Assembly (NCBI GenBank): GCA_037176845.1 | Contig: JAYKXP010000029.1 | Coordinates: 248,001-312,000, forward strand | Reading direction: 5' to 3' | Length of the DNA stretch: 64,000 nucleotides | From: Paramarasmius palmivorus | Taxonomy: Eukaryota > Basidiomycota > Agaricomycetes > Agaricales > Marasmiaceae | Part shown: piece after piece, positions 9,446 through 21,100 of the stretch | Numbering within the stretch: the stretch's first letter is position 1 | Layout of the letters: each line of letters opens with the position of its first letter | Made by a program: the position numbers and the translations under genes | Notes under the pieces: generated by a model | The model's database searches: none | Seen by the model: the letters and a program-made list of their open reading frames with translations, nothing else | What the model was told of the DNA's origin: nothing

Positions 9446-9472
9446 GGTGGGTGATATAGTGGGAACGATGAT

Positions 9473-9620
9473 GAAAACGAAAATGCGAAAGAAGTAGAGG
9501 AGGCAGCGAGGAGATGAGTGTCGAAGGCAAGACGCGCGTCAACCCGTCAGGTGTGCGCGCTCATCTCCTCGCACTTTCCTTATCCTCTGATAAGCCTCCG
9601 CAGGCTCCGGCTTATCTCGG
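9473..9620 (-). repeat. Ngaro-like split repeat A1
   Basis: This 148-bp repeat is identical to 697-844 and is the 5' terminus of the element in its own orientation. The same two inverted repeats are present. Confidence 0.87.
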
Positions 9621-9906
9621 ATCCTGTGCTCGCTCGGCGCCTGAATACGGTGCGTATGTGTGCACGGAAGTGGGACATGAATTTATGACTTCGCAGTGCC
9701 TGACGTTCAACGTTATACCACTGCAGTAGCATCCATTCTTCAGGTTCCAAGAAGATCAGAGTATTCCATAGATAGCGATGTAGAGTTCCTTGATGTTACA
9801 ATCTCTGCAGTAGACCAGCGAGTAAGCATAATGATACAAACGATAGAAGTACACAACGTGGATGAGAAGGCCTCGTTCCGAACGCATTCTAAGCAGGCAT
9901 AGACGC
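9621..9906. other. Flank between retrotransposon and glutaredoxin gene
   Basis: No gene is seen. This is probably the 3' region of the minus-strand glutaredoxin gene. Confidence 0.4.
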
Positions 9907-10754
9907 TCAAATATCCTCAGCTGTCACCTGCACGCCGGCCTTCTCAAAGATTCTCCGGAGACCCTTTTCGCTGTGGAGTTTCTGCAAGTCATCTGCACCG
10001 CCCAAAGATTTGCCTTGAACGAAGACGTTCGGGAACGTGGATTGTTTGGTGAGGCGCGTGAGTATAGCTTTGATTTGAGTCGAGTCATCTGAGAAGAGAC
10101 GTCCATATTGGGCATTTCATTTAGATAGAAGCCAGAAGGACCAACGTACCTCGTAGATCAACTTCGATGACCTTTGGAGGCGGCCTAAGCCCATATGATT
10201 CCAGGAGTCCCTTGGCTCGTTTAGAGAATCTGTGAACGGCAGTGACATGAATATAGAACACAAAATACGACTTGCGAGATAACACGAACGGGCAGAAACT
10301 CTGTTTGGTCAGGAAGTAATTTTAGTGAATGGTCTCACATGTCAGGCACACGACACACCTTGCTGAAGACGACAACCGGATACTTCTCGTTCAGCAACCC
10401 CGCCTCTTTCTCCCAATCGATATCCTTTTCTTCTCCAGGAGCATAGAGAGCCATATCAACCGGCTCGGTAGGATCCAACTTGGGTGCCGAACTCAGCACA
10501 TGCTGGTGCTCCTCGTCCTCATTTGTAACCAAATGAATGAGTCCGTATATCTCATCGACGTTTGGCTTCGATAGCCAGGTGGGTTTCTTCATATAATGAG
10601 CGAAGTTTCCTTTCGAAAGAGGGACGCCAGCGTCCTTGAGCGCGGCGGGAAGTTCCCACTCCGATCCTCGAACGAAGAGGAGAAAAAAGACAACCGCAGC
10701 TAGCATGAGCGCGATAAATCTTCTTCGTCGAATGCTGGTAGTTGCGAGACCCAT
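9907..10754 (-). CDS. Membrane-anchored monothiol glutaredoxin (Grx6/Grx7 type)
   Basis: This is a thiol oxidoreductase expected in the secretory pathway. In reading order the exons are 10754-10359, 10300-10290 (11 nt), 10229-10150 and 10088-9907, giving 222 aa. A basic N-terminus (SIRRRRF) is followed by one membrane segment (ALMLAAVVFFLLFV, residues about 14-27), so it is a type II protein with a lumenal glutaredoxin domain, as in yeast Grx6/Grx7. The domain reads YPVVVFSK, then SFCPFSKRAK with the catalytic Cys followed by Pro-Phe-Ser, then FPNVFVQGKSLGGADDL for glutathione binding. The single active Cys makes it monothiol. The Cys-Pro is encoded by the 11-nt microexon, and without it the frame lacks the active site. 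The introns are 58, 60 and 61 nt. The start is the Met just before the anchor. An upstream in-frame Met would add an odd N-terminus. Confidence 0.82.
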
Positions 10755-10917
10755 GGTAGAGGAGGTGGTGGTACGTGTCAAGAGTTGAAAGAGAAAATAT
10801 ATTTCCCCGTATCTGAACAGCCTTTGCCGAGCTAGGAACCAACAGCGGGATACATTTCGGCCGTTTCCAGCGTTTCCCGGACTCAACCATCTTCCACATC
10901 TCTGATCTCACAAGGCA

Positions 10918-11950
10918 ATGTCGTCGGCAGCAACAAGAAAAGTCGAATATGTTCTCTTCGACTTGGATGGTGAGCTCTTGGCGAATTCATTTGTCCTTAA
11001 CGATACTGACCTATCTAGAACAGGTTTAATGATAGATTCCGAGAAAATTTACACCGATGTTACCAGTCCGTCTTGTGATCATATAGTTGATCATGGATGC
11101 AGACTTTGGCTTCCAGATGAGATTCTTGCCGCGTTCGGGAAGGAAATGACCTGGGACATGAAGGCTGGATGTATGGGCAAACGTACGTTCACGTCGTTAC
11201 CATCGATCGTGACGAGAACTAACCAATGTGCTGCCCAGCGGAAAGACCAGCAGCCGAACACTTACTTTCATTCTTCCCTGACATTGATCTACCCTTGGAA
11301 GAGTATCTCCGACAGAGAAACGTTCTTCAAGACCAGCGTTGGCCAACGGTACCCCTTCTACCGGGCGTGAAGAAACTAGTCTATCACCTCAAGAAACACA
11401 ATATACCAATTGCAGTCGCGACCGGATCTCGAAGGCGCAACTATGAACTGAAAACGGGACATCTGGGAGAGGTGTTTGACTTATTTGATGGGAAGATCGT
11501 CTGCGCCGATGACAAGCAATGGGTTATGAAAGGGAAGCCCGAACCTGACATTTTTCTGACGGCGGCACGGGAAATGCTGGGCAGAGATGTGGGTAGACCA
11601 AGAGAAGACGTTACGCCCAGTCAACTGGCCGAGCGGGCGAAGGGACTTGTATTTGAAGACGCGTTACCAGGGATGCAGGTGCGTTTTCCGTTATTCTTCG
11701 ACCAACACATTGATCACATCTTGTTGTTTAACAAAAGGCTGGGAAGCGAGCGGGAATGTCAGGTGCGAGCCTTTGCCTTTCGATCCTGAATCTGCCAAAT
11801 TACTAACTATCCATTCTTCTAGTTGTTTGGATACCTGATACACAGCTCCTGAACGTAGAATATACTGGGGAAGAGAGGCCTGACCAACAACTGAAGTCCC
11901 TCGAAGAATTTGTGCCTGAAGCTTGGGGACTCCCACCCTACTCTTCTTGA
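10918..11950 (+). CDS. HAD-superfamily phosphatase (pseudouridine-phosphatase/GS1-like)
   Basis: This is a cytosolic phosphomonoesterase of the beta-phosphoglucomutase/GS1 branch. The six exons are 10918-10969, 11024-11065, 11117-11182, 11239-11678, 11738-11762 and 11823-11950, giving 250 aa. All four HAD motifs are visible: DLDGLMIDSE (nucleophile and acid Asp), VATGSRRR (Thr/Ser), VMKGKPEPD (Lys) and VFEDALPGMQAG (acidic pair). A helical cap lies between motifs I and II (GCMGKPERPAAEHLL). The last intron has a TACTAAC branch site. The length fits the family, which dephosphorylates small sugar or nucleotide phosphates. The exact substrate cannot be told. It is divergent from the glutaredoxin gene, with only 163 bp between the two starts, so they may share a promoter. 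Confidence 0.85.
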
Positions 11951-12059
11951 GTGGTATACCAGGCAATAAGCAATAGAAAAGTAAAAAGGAAAGCATAGAT
12001 TAAAACCCCAAATACAAAAAGCATACTCAGAGCATATTACTACCTTATACAGCAGCACG

Positions 12060-13512
12060 CTATGAAGATTTTAACTTTGTCACTATCTCGTCGCCCAGAC
12101 CACTTAAATTCCAAACTATTGTCCTTTGAAACGCCGGTACCATACTCGCCAGCTTCAATCCCCATGAAATGATGGTACTATTCATCACCCCAGACGCAGC
12201 CGTGACGAGAACCTTCGTGAGCTTGATCACTCTCAACGCTCCTTCCCTACGTGACAACGCGAACGCCTCTAAAACATCTATCCCTTCCGTGAACTCGCCC
12301 TTCATATGTTCTGCAATGACGGCACCCAAGCCAATTGCGTCACGTATGCCCAAGTTCATACCCTGTCCACCGGAAGGCGGATGTATGTGCGCCGCATCTC
12401 CAGCCAGGAACACGAGTCCCCCAGAACTACCCTCGCGTTCTCCGCCAATCTTTTTGAAAAACGTTTCTGCAACAGCGGACCGTATCCTAAATCGCGAAGA
12501 CCAATGTACAGTGGCGACCTCTACAGGGTTCGGGTTGACAGACGGATCCGAGGATATATGGAAGGGACCTTGATGATTGATGTATTCTTGGATTACTTCG
12601 CGTCCTGGTTGTGCCGGTGGTGCGCCCTTTTCAAGTGGCACCGTGAACCCAACACGATACACTGGGAGTTCCGAGTGGTATAGTTTGGTGGAAGACTCGT
12701 TGTCTAGGAGCATGCTGAGGAAGAGCCCATTGGCGTTCGGTGTGAGTGAGAGGAGCTCAGTTCGGATTCCAGGTGGTTTAGGAGTTGAGAAAGTGACATC
12801 TGCCATAACCATCTGAGCAATGTATCTGTCGACAGACTCATCGGGAGGTTTTCCCTGTGGATTGGTGAATTGTATACCGGCCATTTCGCGAATCTGATGG
12901 TGTCAGCGATAAGGTATTGTTGTGAACGAGGTGAGAGTGAGACTCACCACTGATCTAGCACCGTCAGCCCCAATAACATACTGGGCAGTCACTATTTCTC
13001 CTGACTCGAATGAAACGTCTAGACCATGACCGCTTGGATTCTCTTTCATGGCTACGGCTTTAAACGGTCGCAGAATGGTGATGCCTTGTGCCTGGGCCTG
13101 TTTCTGTAATGTAACCTCTGTGATTGCTTGGGAAATTCCGATAAAGAAAGGGTATTTGGTGTACGGTGCCAGGGCCGAAAAGTCGTTTGTCACAACAGGG
13201 GAAGCATGTCGGTCGAAGAAGTGAACACCGTTTCCTTTATTTCCCAGACGAACGAGTTCCTCAGCGCACCCTATGGAGTCGAGAGCCTATGGTGAGGGTC
13301 ATTTTCAATGTTCATGAACAGCTGACTTGGCATACCTCGAGAGTACCTGCATGAATGACAACGGCCCGGGATGTATTCTCTCCGGCCATGACGCAGTCGA
13401 CTACTACAATATCCCTAGTAGGAACGCCATGTTTGACGAGTGATATTGCGGTCGCCAGTCCGGCTGGTCCTGCACCGACGATGATGATTTTGATGTCTGT
13501 GGGCAAAGACAT
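12060..13512 (-). CDS. FAD-dependent aromatic-ring-type monooxygenase
   Basis: This is a flavoprotein hydroxylase of the PheA/TfdB group (FAD_binding_3). In reading order the exons are 13512-13336, 13286-12948 and 12893-12060, giving 449 aa. The Rossmann fold starts at residue about 8 with IIIVGAGPAGLATA. The DG motif is YVIGADGARSVV and the second FAD motif is LVFLAGDAAHIHPPSGGQGMNLGIRD. No signal peptide or C-terminal thioredoxin-like domain is seen, so it is the short form. Such enzymes hydroxylate phenolic or polyketide substrates using NAD(P)H and O2. It is transcribed divergently from the Zn2Cys6 gene at 14459, which might regulate it. A TATA box lies about 45 bp upstream. The introns are 49 and 54 nt. 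Confidence 0.87.
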
Positions 13513-13555
13513 GGTGATGGTTGTGGAGAAGTTGGGCTCACCCTCAATAGTAGTT

Positions 13556-13562
13556 CTTTATA
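13556..13562 (-). promoter_or_regulatory. TATA box of the FAD monooxygenase
   Basis: TATAAAG on the minus strand, 44-50 bp upstream of the ATG, inside the palindrome CTTTATAAAG. Confidence 0.5.
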
Positions 13563-13566
13563 AAGC

Positions 13567-14458
13567 CAAGCATGAAACTATGTATGTTGAAACGCTCAGA
13601 TCACCTCGTGCTCTTTGATATAGCCTGCGAAGTTGATTTAATCAACGGTAAAATTACTGGGCGGTGTATGTAGATATGCCAACAAACCTTATTCTAGGCA
13701 ACCGAGGCTAAACAAACTCGGCAAAACGGGACGCAAATGGCAATTGGAAGAACAGGAGGATAAGTACTAGTAGTGATGGTGTCACTACTAGATATCTGAT
13801 GATTGGGATGATGAGCTCTGCAGGAGAAGTGGCTCCCGAGTTATACCATGTCGGAAATAAGAGGGCTTCAGGCTATATGCCTGGATAGATTAGCCGCTTG
13901 AACCTGAAGGCTGTTATCGCGGGTGCCATCTTCGCGAACGACATTGAGTCGCTGATGTGAAGGTTGGAAACCTATTCCAGTTGCGCTATGTACAGGTCTC
14001 CGTTACGGTCGGTCTCCAGGTCTATAACTAGGGAAGATTCTTCCCGTTCAGACCAAAACGAAGGTGATGTGTATAGGTATGAGCAGAGGCAGCGATGAGT
14101 GGACATACTGGCTCATAGGGGGTCGATTGAGAATCTCCAGTAGGTTTCTTAGACAAAGCAATTGTGTGCTGTGTACACGTCTCGTTCGGAAAGTCGGAAC
14201 TACTGCGCAGCCGAAACATGACGCGGCTCGGTGCCTAATTTTTGGCCGAAGTGACTCAAACTTCCCATAAATGTCTTCTTTCCGTCAAAAATATCACATC
14301 AGTTTTCTTTGGACACAATAATTCAGCCAAAGCGGAGATCATTTCCTTCTTCTGCTGACACATCGCTCTTACGGGTCGAACTTCGATTCCGCGCCATTCA
14401 ATGCGCCGAGCAGTGAAAGATGGTTAAATAAGCTTGCTGTATCTTGTCTCTTACCATC
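13567..14458. other. Divergent intergenic region, no gene seen
   Basis: About 0.9 kb lies between the monooxygenase and the first regulator. It presumably holds both promoters. A short inverted motif around 13765-13795 (ACTAGTAGTGATGG and CACTACTAG) is the only structure noticed. Confidence 0.45.
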
Positions 14459-17400
14459 ATGTCTTCCGACGAAGAGGATTCAAGACCGCGAAAACGGAGA
14501 GTTCAGAGGGCCTGTGATATGTGCAGGAAAAAGAAAAGTGCGTCATTTGACAACCTTGGCTTATCAGGAATTGAAACACATCACCGGTTTTAGTTCGATG
14601 TAAGTAGTCATGCGACTCAGCTTTGGAGAATCCCGGCATACCAACATGTACAAAATCAAGGCGATGGTGTACCAGTCACTGGAAATCAATGCTCGAACTG
14701 CGTTATCTATAACCATGATTGTACCTACTCTCAGGCTCCGACGGTAAGCATGTGCCATGTATATGTCTGCCTTTGTAGCTCATGTAGTCTTGCAGAGGCA
14801 AAATCCCACGAAAGCGTTTGTCTATCTCATCCTCGATCCTAGGAGAGTTTTCATGCTCAAGGCTCAATCAGCTATGTCGAAGGATTAGAGAGTAGGATCG
14901 AGGAGCTTGAACGACTGCTTCGACAGGTGCGTCTGCAAATGGTCGGCTTTGATATTCATCTGAATAACCGGACCACTACTATATTTAGGTTGTGCCAGAG
15001 AAGGATCTACAAAAAGTGTTGGAAGCCTCGGGTATCAAGACTGTCTCGAGCACAGGGCAAGATATAACGTCGGGCGCGCCAGCAAGTGAACTTTCCGAGG
15101 CAGATTTTTTGCCTCTTCATGTTATTCGACAATGGGATTCAGCACCACCAGAAACGAAAGAAAATATGGAGGCCAGAAACGAGGAGAACGAAGATCTAAT
15201 GATGTCCTACGACTTCAAACGACTGTCACTGGGAGACCCGCGTTTCTTTGGGAAGTCAAGTGGAGCTATGTTGGTCAAAACGGCCATCGATCTTAGGGAT
15301 GAGTACACCGGTAGCGTAACAGACCTCGGCCCACTATTTCGTGGTCAAAGACGCCCAGAATACTGGTTACCACCCGTCGTACGTGGTCTTCTTTCCATCA
15401 TCAGCTATGTAGAAATCTTACCTTTTGTTCAGTGGGAGCGCAATCTGACTCAAGGGCACCAATACCAATACGAGTTTCCTGAAGCCGACCTCATGAGTCA
15501 CCTCGTTGACCTGTACTTTAAGAATGTCAATTGCTTGGTGCCGCTGCTCCATCGGCCGAGTTTTGAACGCAGTATCGAGGAGAATCTTCACCAAGACAAT
15601 GAACTTTTTGGTGCTGTGCTTCTTCTTGTGTGTGCCATCGCCTCAAGGTATACCGATGACATGCGAGTGTTGCTGGAAGGGTCGGACTCATGGCTATCCT
15701 GTGGATGGAAATGGTACAAGCAGGTTGAACATATACGGAAGTCAATATGGTCTCCCCCGACATTATACCATCTACACTTCTATTGTGTGAGAGCATTATC
15801 TGCCTTCCAAGTCCGCTCACTCAGCATCCTCCCAGCTGTCTTGCTTTTTTTTAGAGGGATGTTCTGATCCACATGCGTCTTGGACGATAATTGGCACTGG
15901 AATCAGGGTTGCCCAAGAGATGGGTGCGCATCGAAGACGGTTATCAACTACACCCACTGTCGAAGGCGAACAAATGAAGAGGGCTTTCTGGTCAATATTT
16001 TCATCGTCCATAAAGGGCGCGTTTTGACATGTGTTTCTAGGGCGCTCGTCTGTATGGATTGCTTTATCAGTGCAAAACTCGGGCGCCCGTGTGCCATACA
16101 AGACGAAGAGTAATTGCTTGTATTCGTCGTTACCCATCATGCAGCTGACAATGCTCCTATAGCTTTGACTTGGAAATGCCTATTGAATGTGATGATGAAT
16201 ATTGGGAACACCCCGATCCCAAGATGGCGTTTCGTCAACCTCCTGGCAGACCATCTTACGTCTCCGCATTTGTTACCTCTCTAAAGTTGATGAAGATAAC
16301 GGGAATGGTTCTACGGTCGATTGTAAGTCCATCTCTGAGTAGATTCGCTGTCACCTAAAATTACGCTCCCAGTATAGCATAAGTAAATCGAAGATGCTCC
16401 TCGGTCTTGCGGGTCCCAAGTGGGAGCAACGTATGGTCGCTGAATTGGACTCAGCATTGAATCAATGGGTTGACGCTATCCCCGAGCATCGTAAGTAAAG
16501 AAACTCGTACTCAAACTCCCACTGACTAAAGCTACCTATAGTCAGATGGGATCCAAATCGCGAAGATGAGCTATTCTTCAACCAGTCTGGCGTGCTTTAT
16601 GCCCAATATTACGAAACCCAAATCTTTATCCATCGCTCCTTCATACCAACACCGAAGCGACCGTCACCGTTAACATTTCCTTCGTTAGCGATATGTACGA
16701 ATGCGGCGAGATCCTGCACTCACATCGTGGATACTCAACGAAGAAGAAAGGGTTTCCTATTGCCTATCAATCTGGTAAGACGCTTCTGATGCACGAACAC
16801 TAATGATCTAACTCAATATAGTCAGCTGTTTTCGTCTCTGGGATCGTGCTGCTGTCGAATATATGGGCAGCAAAGCGTTCAGGAATGACGATAGATCCTA
16901 ACAGGGAAATGGCTGAAGTCCACAAATGCATGCAAGTGTTACGTGCGTGCGAGTCAAGGTCGGTTAATTATGACAATATCAGATCAGCAGCGAAGACTGA
17001 ATTGTAATATTCATCAGATGGCACCCCTCTGGAATGTTTGGGTAATGATCCTCAGAGAGCGTAGTTTCGCGACGCTGACTTTCTAACCTGCAGGGATATT
17101 CTCTACGAGCTCGCATGTGTCGGAGAGCTTCCGCTACCCAAGGGACCTCAAACGCAGAACAAGAGGCAACGAAATTCTGACACCCCGAGCCCTGCTAGCG
17201 CAGTCGACAGTCCTGAAAGCTCGTATGATGGCGAGACAGCTCAAGCCCGGAGCATCGCTGGTTCAAAGCGAGCCATGACATCTTTCTACGCCACGACGTC
17301 TACTTCTGCTACAGCACAAAGTCACCAGCCGATACGTCAACAACTCTCTTCGTTGCCCACGTACAGTGACGAGCTAGGTCGGCTGCCTTTGCATGGACAA

Positions 17401-17803
17401 CTCAGTTACTCGTCGCAAGGAAATCAGGTGGCGGCAGTAGACGCTTCTAGCGGGTACTGGTTTTGTTACCCACAAGGAACTACAAACGTAGCCGCTCCGT
17501 CGCAAGTAGCCCATGATTTGAGTTTACCTGCAGGTTATCCCACACTCTCGGATGCCGAGTTCTTTGACCAACTCTCTTCCATGGGCTGGTGGAACGGAGA
17601 AAATGGGATCAGTGGCAACGGCGGGGACATGGCGACTGTTAGTACTGCACGGGAACAGCATGAAACGACCGAGCCTCTTCCAGGTAGGAGCTATACGATG
17701 TGGCCCGCTTCGTCGTTTTCTGGCCAAGGGTGAGTAGCTGACATGTCTTCTGTTCGATAAGCTAGAATTAACGCCCGTGGTCAGTGGCTATGGACAGTTC
17801 TAA
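14459..17803 (+). CDS. Zn2Cys6 fungal transcription factor, tandem copy 1
   Basis: This is a nuclear DNA-binding regulator of 845 aa. The 16 exons are 14459-14537, 14594-14599, 14661-14743, 14796-14815, 14872-14926, 14989-15378, 15433-15786, 15836-15990, 16041-16109, 16163-16322, 16373-16490, 16542-16774, 16822-16958, 17018-17041, 17094-17729 and 17785-17803. A basic RPRKRRVQRA stretch (nuclear signal) precedes the cluster, which runs CDMC, six residues, CDGDG, ... CSNC, six residues, C (CX2CX6CX11CX2CX6C). A coiled-coil linker (YVEGLESRIEELERLLRQ) follows. The fungal_trans middle homology region starts at about residue 190 (DLYFKNVNCLVPLLHRPSF, LFGAVLLLVCAIASRY). Exon 2 is only 6 nt and supplies Ile-Arg and part of the third Cys. 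The Ser/Gly-rich C-terminus is likely the activation domain. A final 19-nt exon gives GGYGQF. Its near-twin follows at 18156. Confidence 0.85.
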
Positions 17804-18155
17804 CGTTGCCTATAGAGTTTTTTCCCTTTGTATCTATTAGCAATTCTGATGTACGCATTAGGTATCAAATGTACGATCGGTGAAACAGGAGGTGGACTTG
17901 AAGCCTTCCAAATTGGTCATGGAGCATGCCGACGCGAGACGTGGCATCAGCGGTTGCTCACTTTGATCCTCGAAATGACGTTTTGTTGACCAAATATAGC
18001 TGCATTATCGGAGATTGTAGTCAGATTGTAGTAAAATCGTCCGAAATTGGCTCGAAATTGGCAGTCCCGCTCTGATGACACATTGCGATTACAGCTTGAA
18101 ACTTCCAGCATGCGCGGAAAAACGATTTACGCACTGTCTCTTTCCACTTGCCATC
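17804..18155. other. Spacer between the tandem regulators
   Basis: These 352 bp contain the terminator of copy 1 and the promoter of copy 2. No gene is seen. Confidence 0.45.
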
Positions 18156-21100
18156 ATGTCTTCCGACGAAGAGGATTCAAGACCACGAAAACGACGAGTC
18201 CAAAGGGCCTGTGATATGTGCAGGCGAAAGAAAAGTGCGTCGCGAACATCATCAGCTTGTTGAAAACTGATCGTTGGGTTAGTTCGATGTAAGTCCGAGT
18301 CATGCGACCTGGTCTCTGTCTGGCATACCAACTGATAGAAATCAAGGCGATGGTACACCAAGTAACGGGAATCAATGCTCAAACTGCGCCACCTGCAATC
18401 ATAAATGTACCTACTCTGAGAACCTGGTGTGTACAGATTAATTAAACCGTCACTTTCCTGCCTCATGGTGCTCCACAGAAACCACACCTTACAAAAGCGT
18501 TTGTCTATTTCACTTTCGGCCTTAAGGAGGCTGTGAGTGCTCACACCTTTGTCAGCTACGTTGAAGGGTTAGAGAACAGGATCGAGGAGCTAGAGCGATT
18601 ACTACGGCAGGTGCGACAAACAGTCAGACTTTGCTTCCGTTTGAATAATCGATATTCATTTAGCCGCAAAAGAAGCCACACGCAAAACCGAATACCGCAG
18701 CTTTAGAGAGAGGACCCTCGCCAGATACGGGGGCATCAAGAGGCGAAACCATTGATGCAGACATCTCGGTCCTTCATACCACCCAGAAATGGGACTCAGT
18801 GTTCTCAGAGACAAATGAGAATCTGGACGCCAGAAGCCATGGAGACGATTTAGAGGATACCATGCTGTCTTGCGAACTGAAGCAACTGGCGTTGGATGAT
18901 ATCGATCCACGTTTCTTTGGTAAATCGAGTGGAGCTGCACTAGTCAAAACGGCTATCGATCTCAAGGATGAATACACGGGTAGTGTGACCGACTTCAGCA
19001 CGGTAGTTGGCGGACAAAGACGACCAGAATCTTGGCTGACACCTGCCGTACGTGTTCTTCGTTGGATCTCCACCTCCGGGCTTTTGTCTCACCACATTTT
19101 TTAGTGGGAGTCTAGCCCATACCAAACACAACGTCAGCAGTACAACTTTCCTGAAGCCGACCTCATGACTGTCCTCGTTGACCTCTACTTCACCCATGTC
19201 AACGTCATGGTGCCCATACTCCACGGTCCGAGCTTTAGACGTAGCATCGCGGGAAATCTTCACCTGGAAAATGACCTCTTTGGTGCTGTGGTCCTTTTGG
19301 TTTGTGCCATCGCTTCAAGGCATTCCGAAGACACGCGAGTGTTACTCAGCCCGACAGAATCGTGGCTGTCTTCTGGATGGAAGTGGTTCAGACAGGTCGA
19401 GCATATCCGGAAGTCGATTTGGTGTCCGCCATCACTGTACCATCTACAGTTCTATGGCGTAAGTAATTTGTATTCACCTCCGTTTGTCTCACGCACTCAT
19501 TGTTATTAGTTATCTTGCATATTTCTACACGGTTGCACCGATCCGCATGCACCGTGGACAGTACTTGGCACTGGGATTAGAATCGCACAAGAGATGGGTG
19601 CACATAGGAAACGGATGTCCGCTTCACCCAGTGTCGAAGGTGAATTGTTGAAGAGGGCTTTCTGGTATGCAAGCTTTCGGGTCATAGATGGTGTGCTCTG
19701 ATTCCATTCTTCAGGGGACTAGTTTGTATGGATTACTTTGTAAGTGCGAAGCTTGGCCGACCTTGTGCCATACAGGACGATGAGTAAGTCTTTGCCTCGC
19801 TAGTTCACCACTACGCTAATGGTAAAACCCTCATAGCTTCGACTTGGAAATGCCAATCGAATGTGACGATGAGTATTGGGAATCTCCTGACCCACAACAG
19901 GCTTTTCGACAACCTCCAGGCAGACCATCTACCGTCTCTGCTTTCGTTTCCTTTGTCAAGTTGATGAAGATAACAGGACTGGTTCAGCGAACTATCGTAC
20001 GTCCGACTGGTATTAGATTACAGGGTTGCTTCTGACGTTGTGACCACAGTACAGCGGCAGTAGGTCAAGGATGTTGCTTGGTCTTGCGGATCACGAGTGG
20101 GAGCAACGTATGGTTGCAGAGTTGGATTCAGCATTAAATCAATGGGTTGACTCTATCCCAGATCATCGTGAGTGACCGAACCCCGACTTAAAATCGCCCC
20201 CACTAAATTGAACCCCCAGTCAGATGGGACCCGCATCGTGAAGACGAGGTCTTCTTCAACCAGTCTGCTGTGCTTTATGCTCATTACTACGAGACGCAAA
20301 TCTTCATTCACCGGTCTTTCATACCGACACCAAAGCGACCGTCACCAGTGACGTTTCCTTCCTTGGCGATCTGCACGAACGCTGCAAGATCTTGTACTCA
20401 TATTGTGGATCTACAGCGGAAAAGGAATGGTTTCTTGTTAGCTATGAATCAGGTTAGACGCAGGACATGCATGAAATTTAATCGCTCAACTGATCGTCGT
20501 CTGTCCTCTATTCCTAGTCGGCTATATTCGTCTCCGGAATCATGCTTTTGTTGAACATATGGGCAGCGAAGCGTTCAGGAATGACAATAGACCCCAACAA
20601 GGAAACGGCAGAAGTACACAAATGCATGCAAGTATTACGTACCTGTGAGACGAGGTTAGTCGATCATGGCAAGTCTGTTAGTGAAGGCGACTAACCTGCA
20701 AACTTGACTAGATGGCACCCTTGTGGAATGTCTGGGTAATTATTCCGATTTGGGAGCTGTCCCGAACACTACTGATTCAACCATAGGGATGTTCTTTACG
20801 AGCTTGCATGTGTGGGAGAGCTACCGTTGCCCAAGGGTCCTCACGCGCAAAACAAGCGGCCGAGGAATTCGGACACTCCGAGCTCTGGCAGCGCGCCAGA
20901 CAGCCCTGAAAGCTGGTATGATGGCGAGACGTCACAGACTCGGACCATTGCTGGTTCGAGGAGAGCTCTGGCATCTTCGTTGCACCCCTCGCCATCCTCT
21001 TCTGCTTCACCGTCAGACCCTCAACCACTACGTCAGCAGCTTCCTTCATTGCCCATGTACAGCGACGAACTGGGTCGATTGCCTCTACATGGGCAGCTCA

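Larger units (their letters stand above)
419..9620 (-). mobile_element. Ngaro/DIRS-type tyrosine-recombinase retrotransposon
   Basis: This element lies on the minus strand. Read in its own direction it has a 148-bp repeat A1 (9620-9473), Gag, an RT-RNase H gene with one intron, a tyrosine recombinase, then B1 (939-846), A2 (844-697) and B2 (512-419). The order A1, genes, B1, A2, B2 is the split-direct-repeat layout known for Ngaro elements, which integrate by a tyrosine recombinase through a circular form instead of using a DDE integrase. No methyltransferase gene of the DIRS1 type is seen. The two A copies and the two B copies each look identical, which points to recent insertion. About 2.65 kb of the span is a later DNA element inserted inside the RT gene, so the native length is near 6.55 kb. 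No flanking target duplication was expected and none was found. The outer boundaries are set by the repeat ends and could be off by a few bases. Confidence 0.88.

Noticed and set aside
697..9620. The two 148-bp A repeats as long terminal repeats of an LTR retrotransposon
   Set aside because: One copy is internal to the B repeats, no TG...CA ends or primer binding site were seen, and the element encodes a tyrosine recombinase instead of a DDE integrase.
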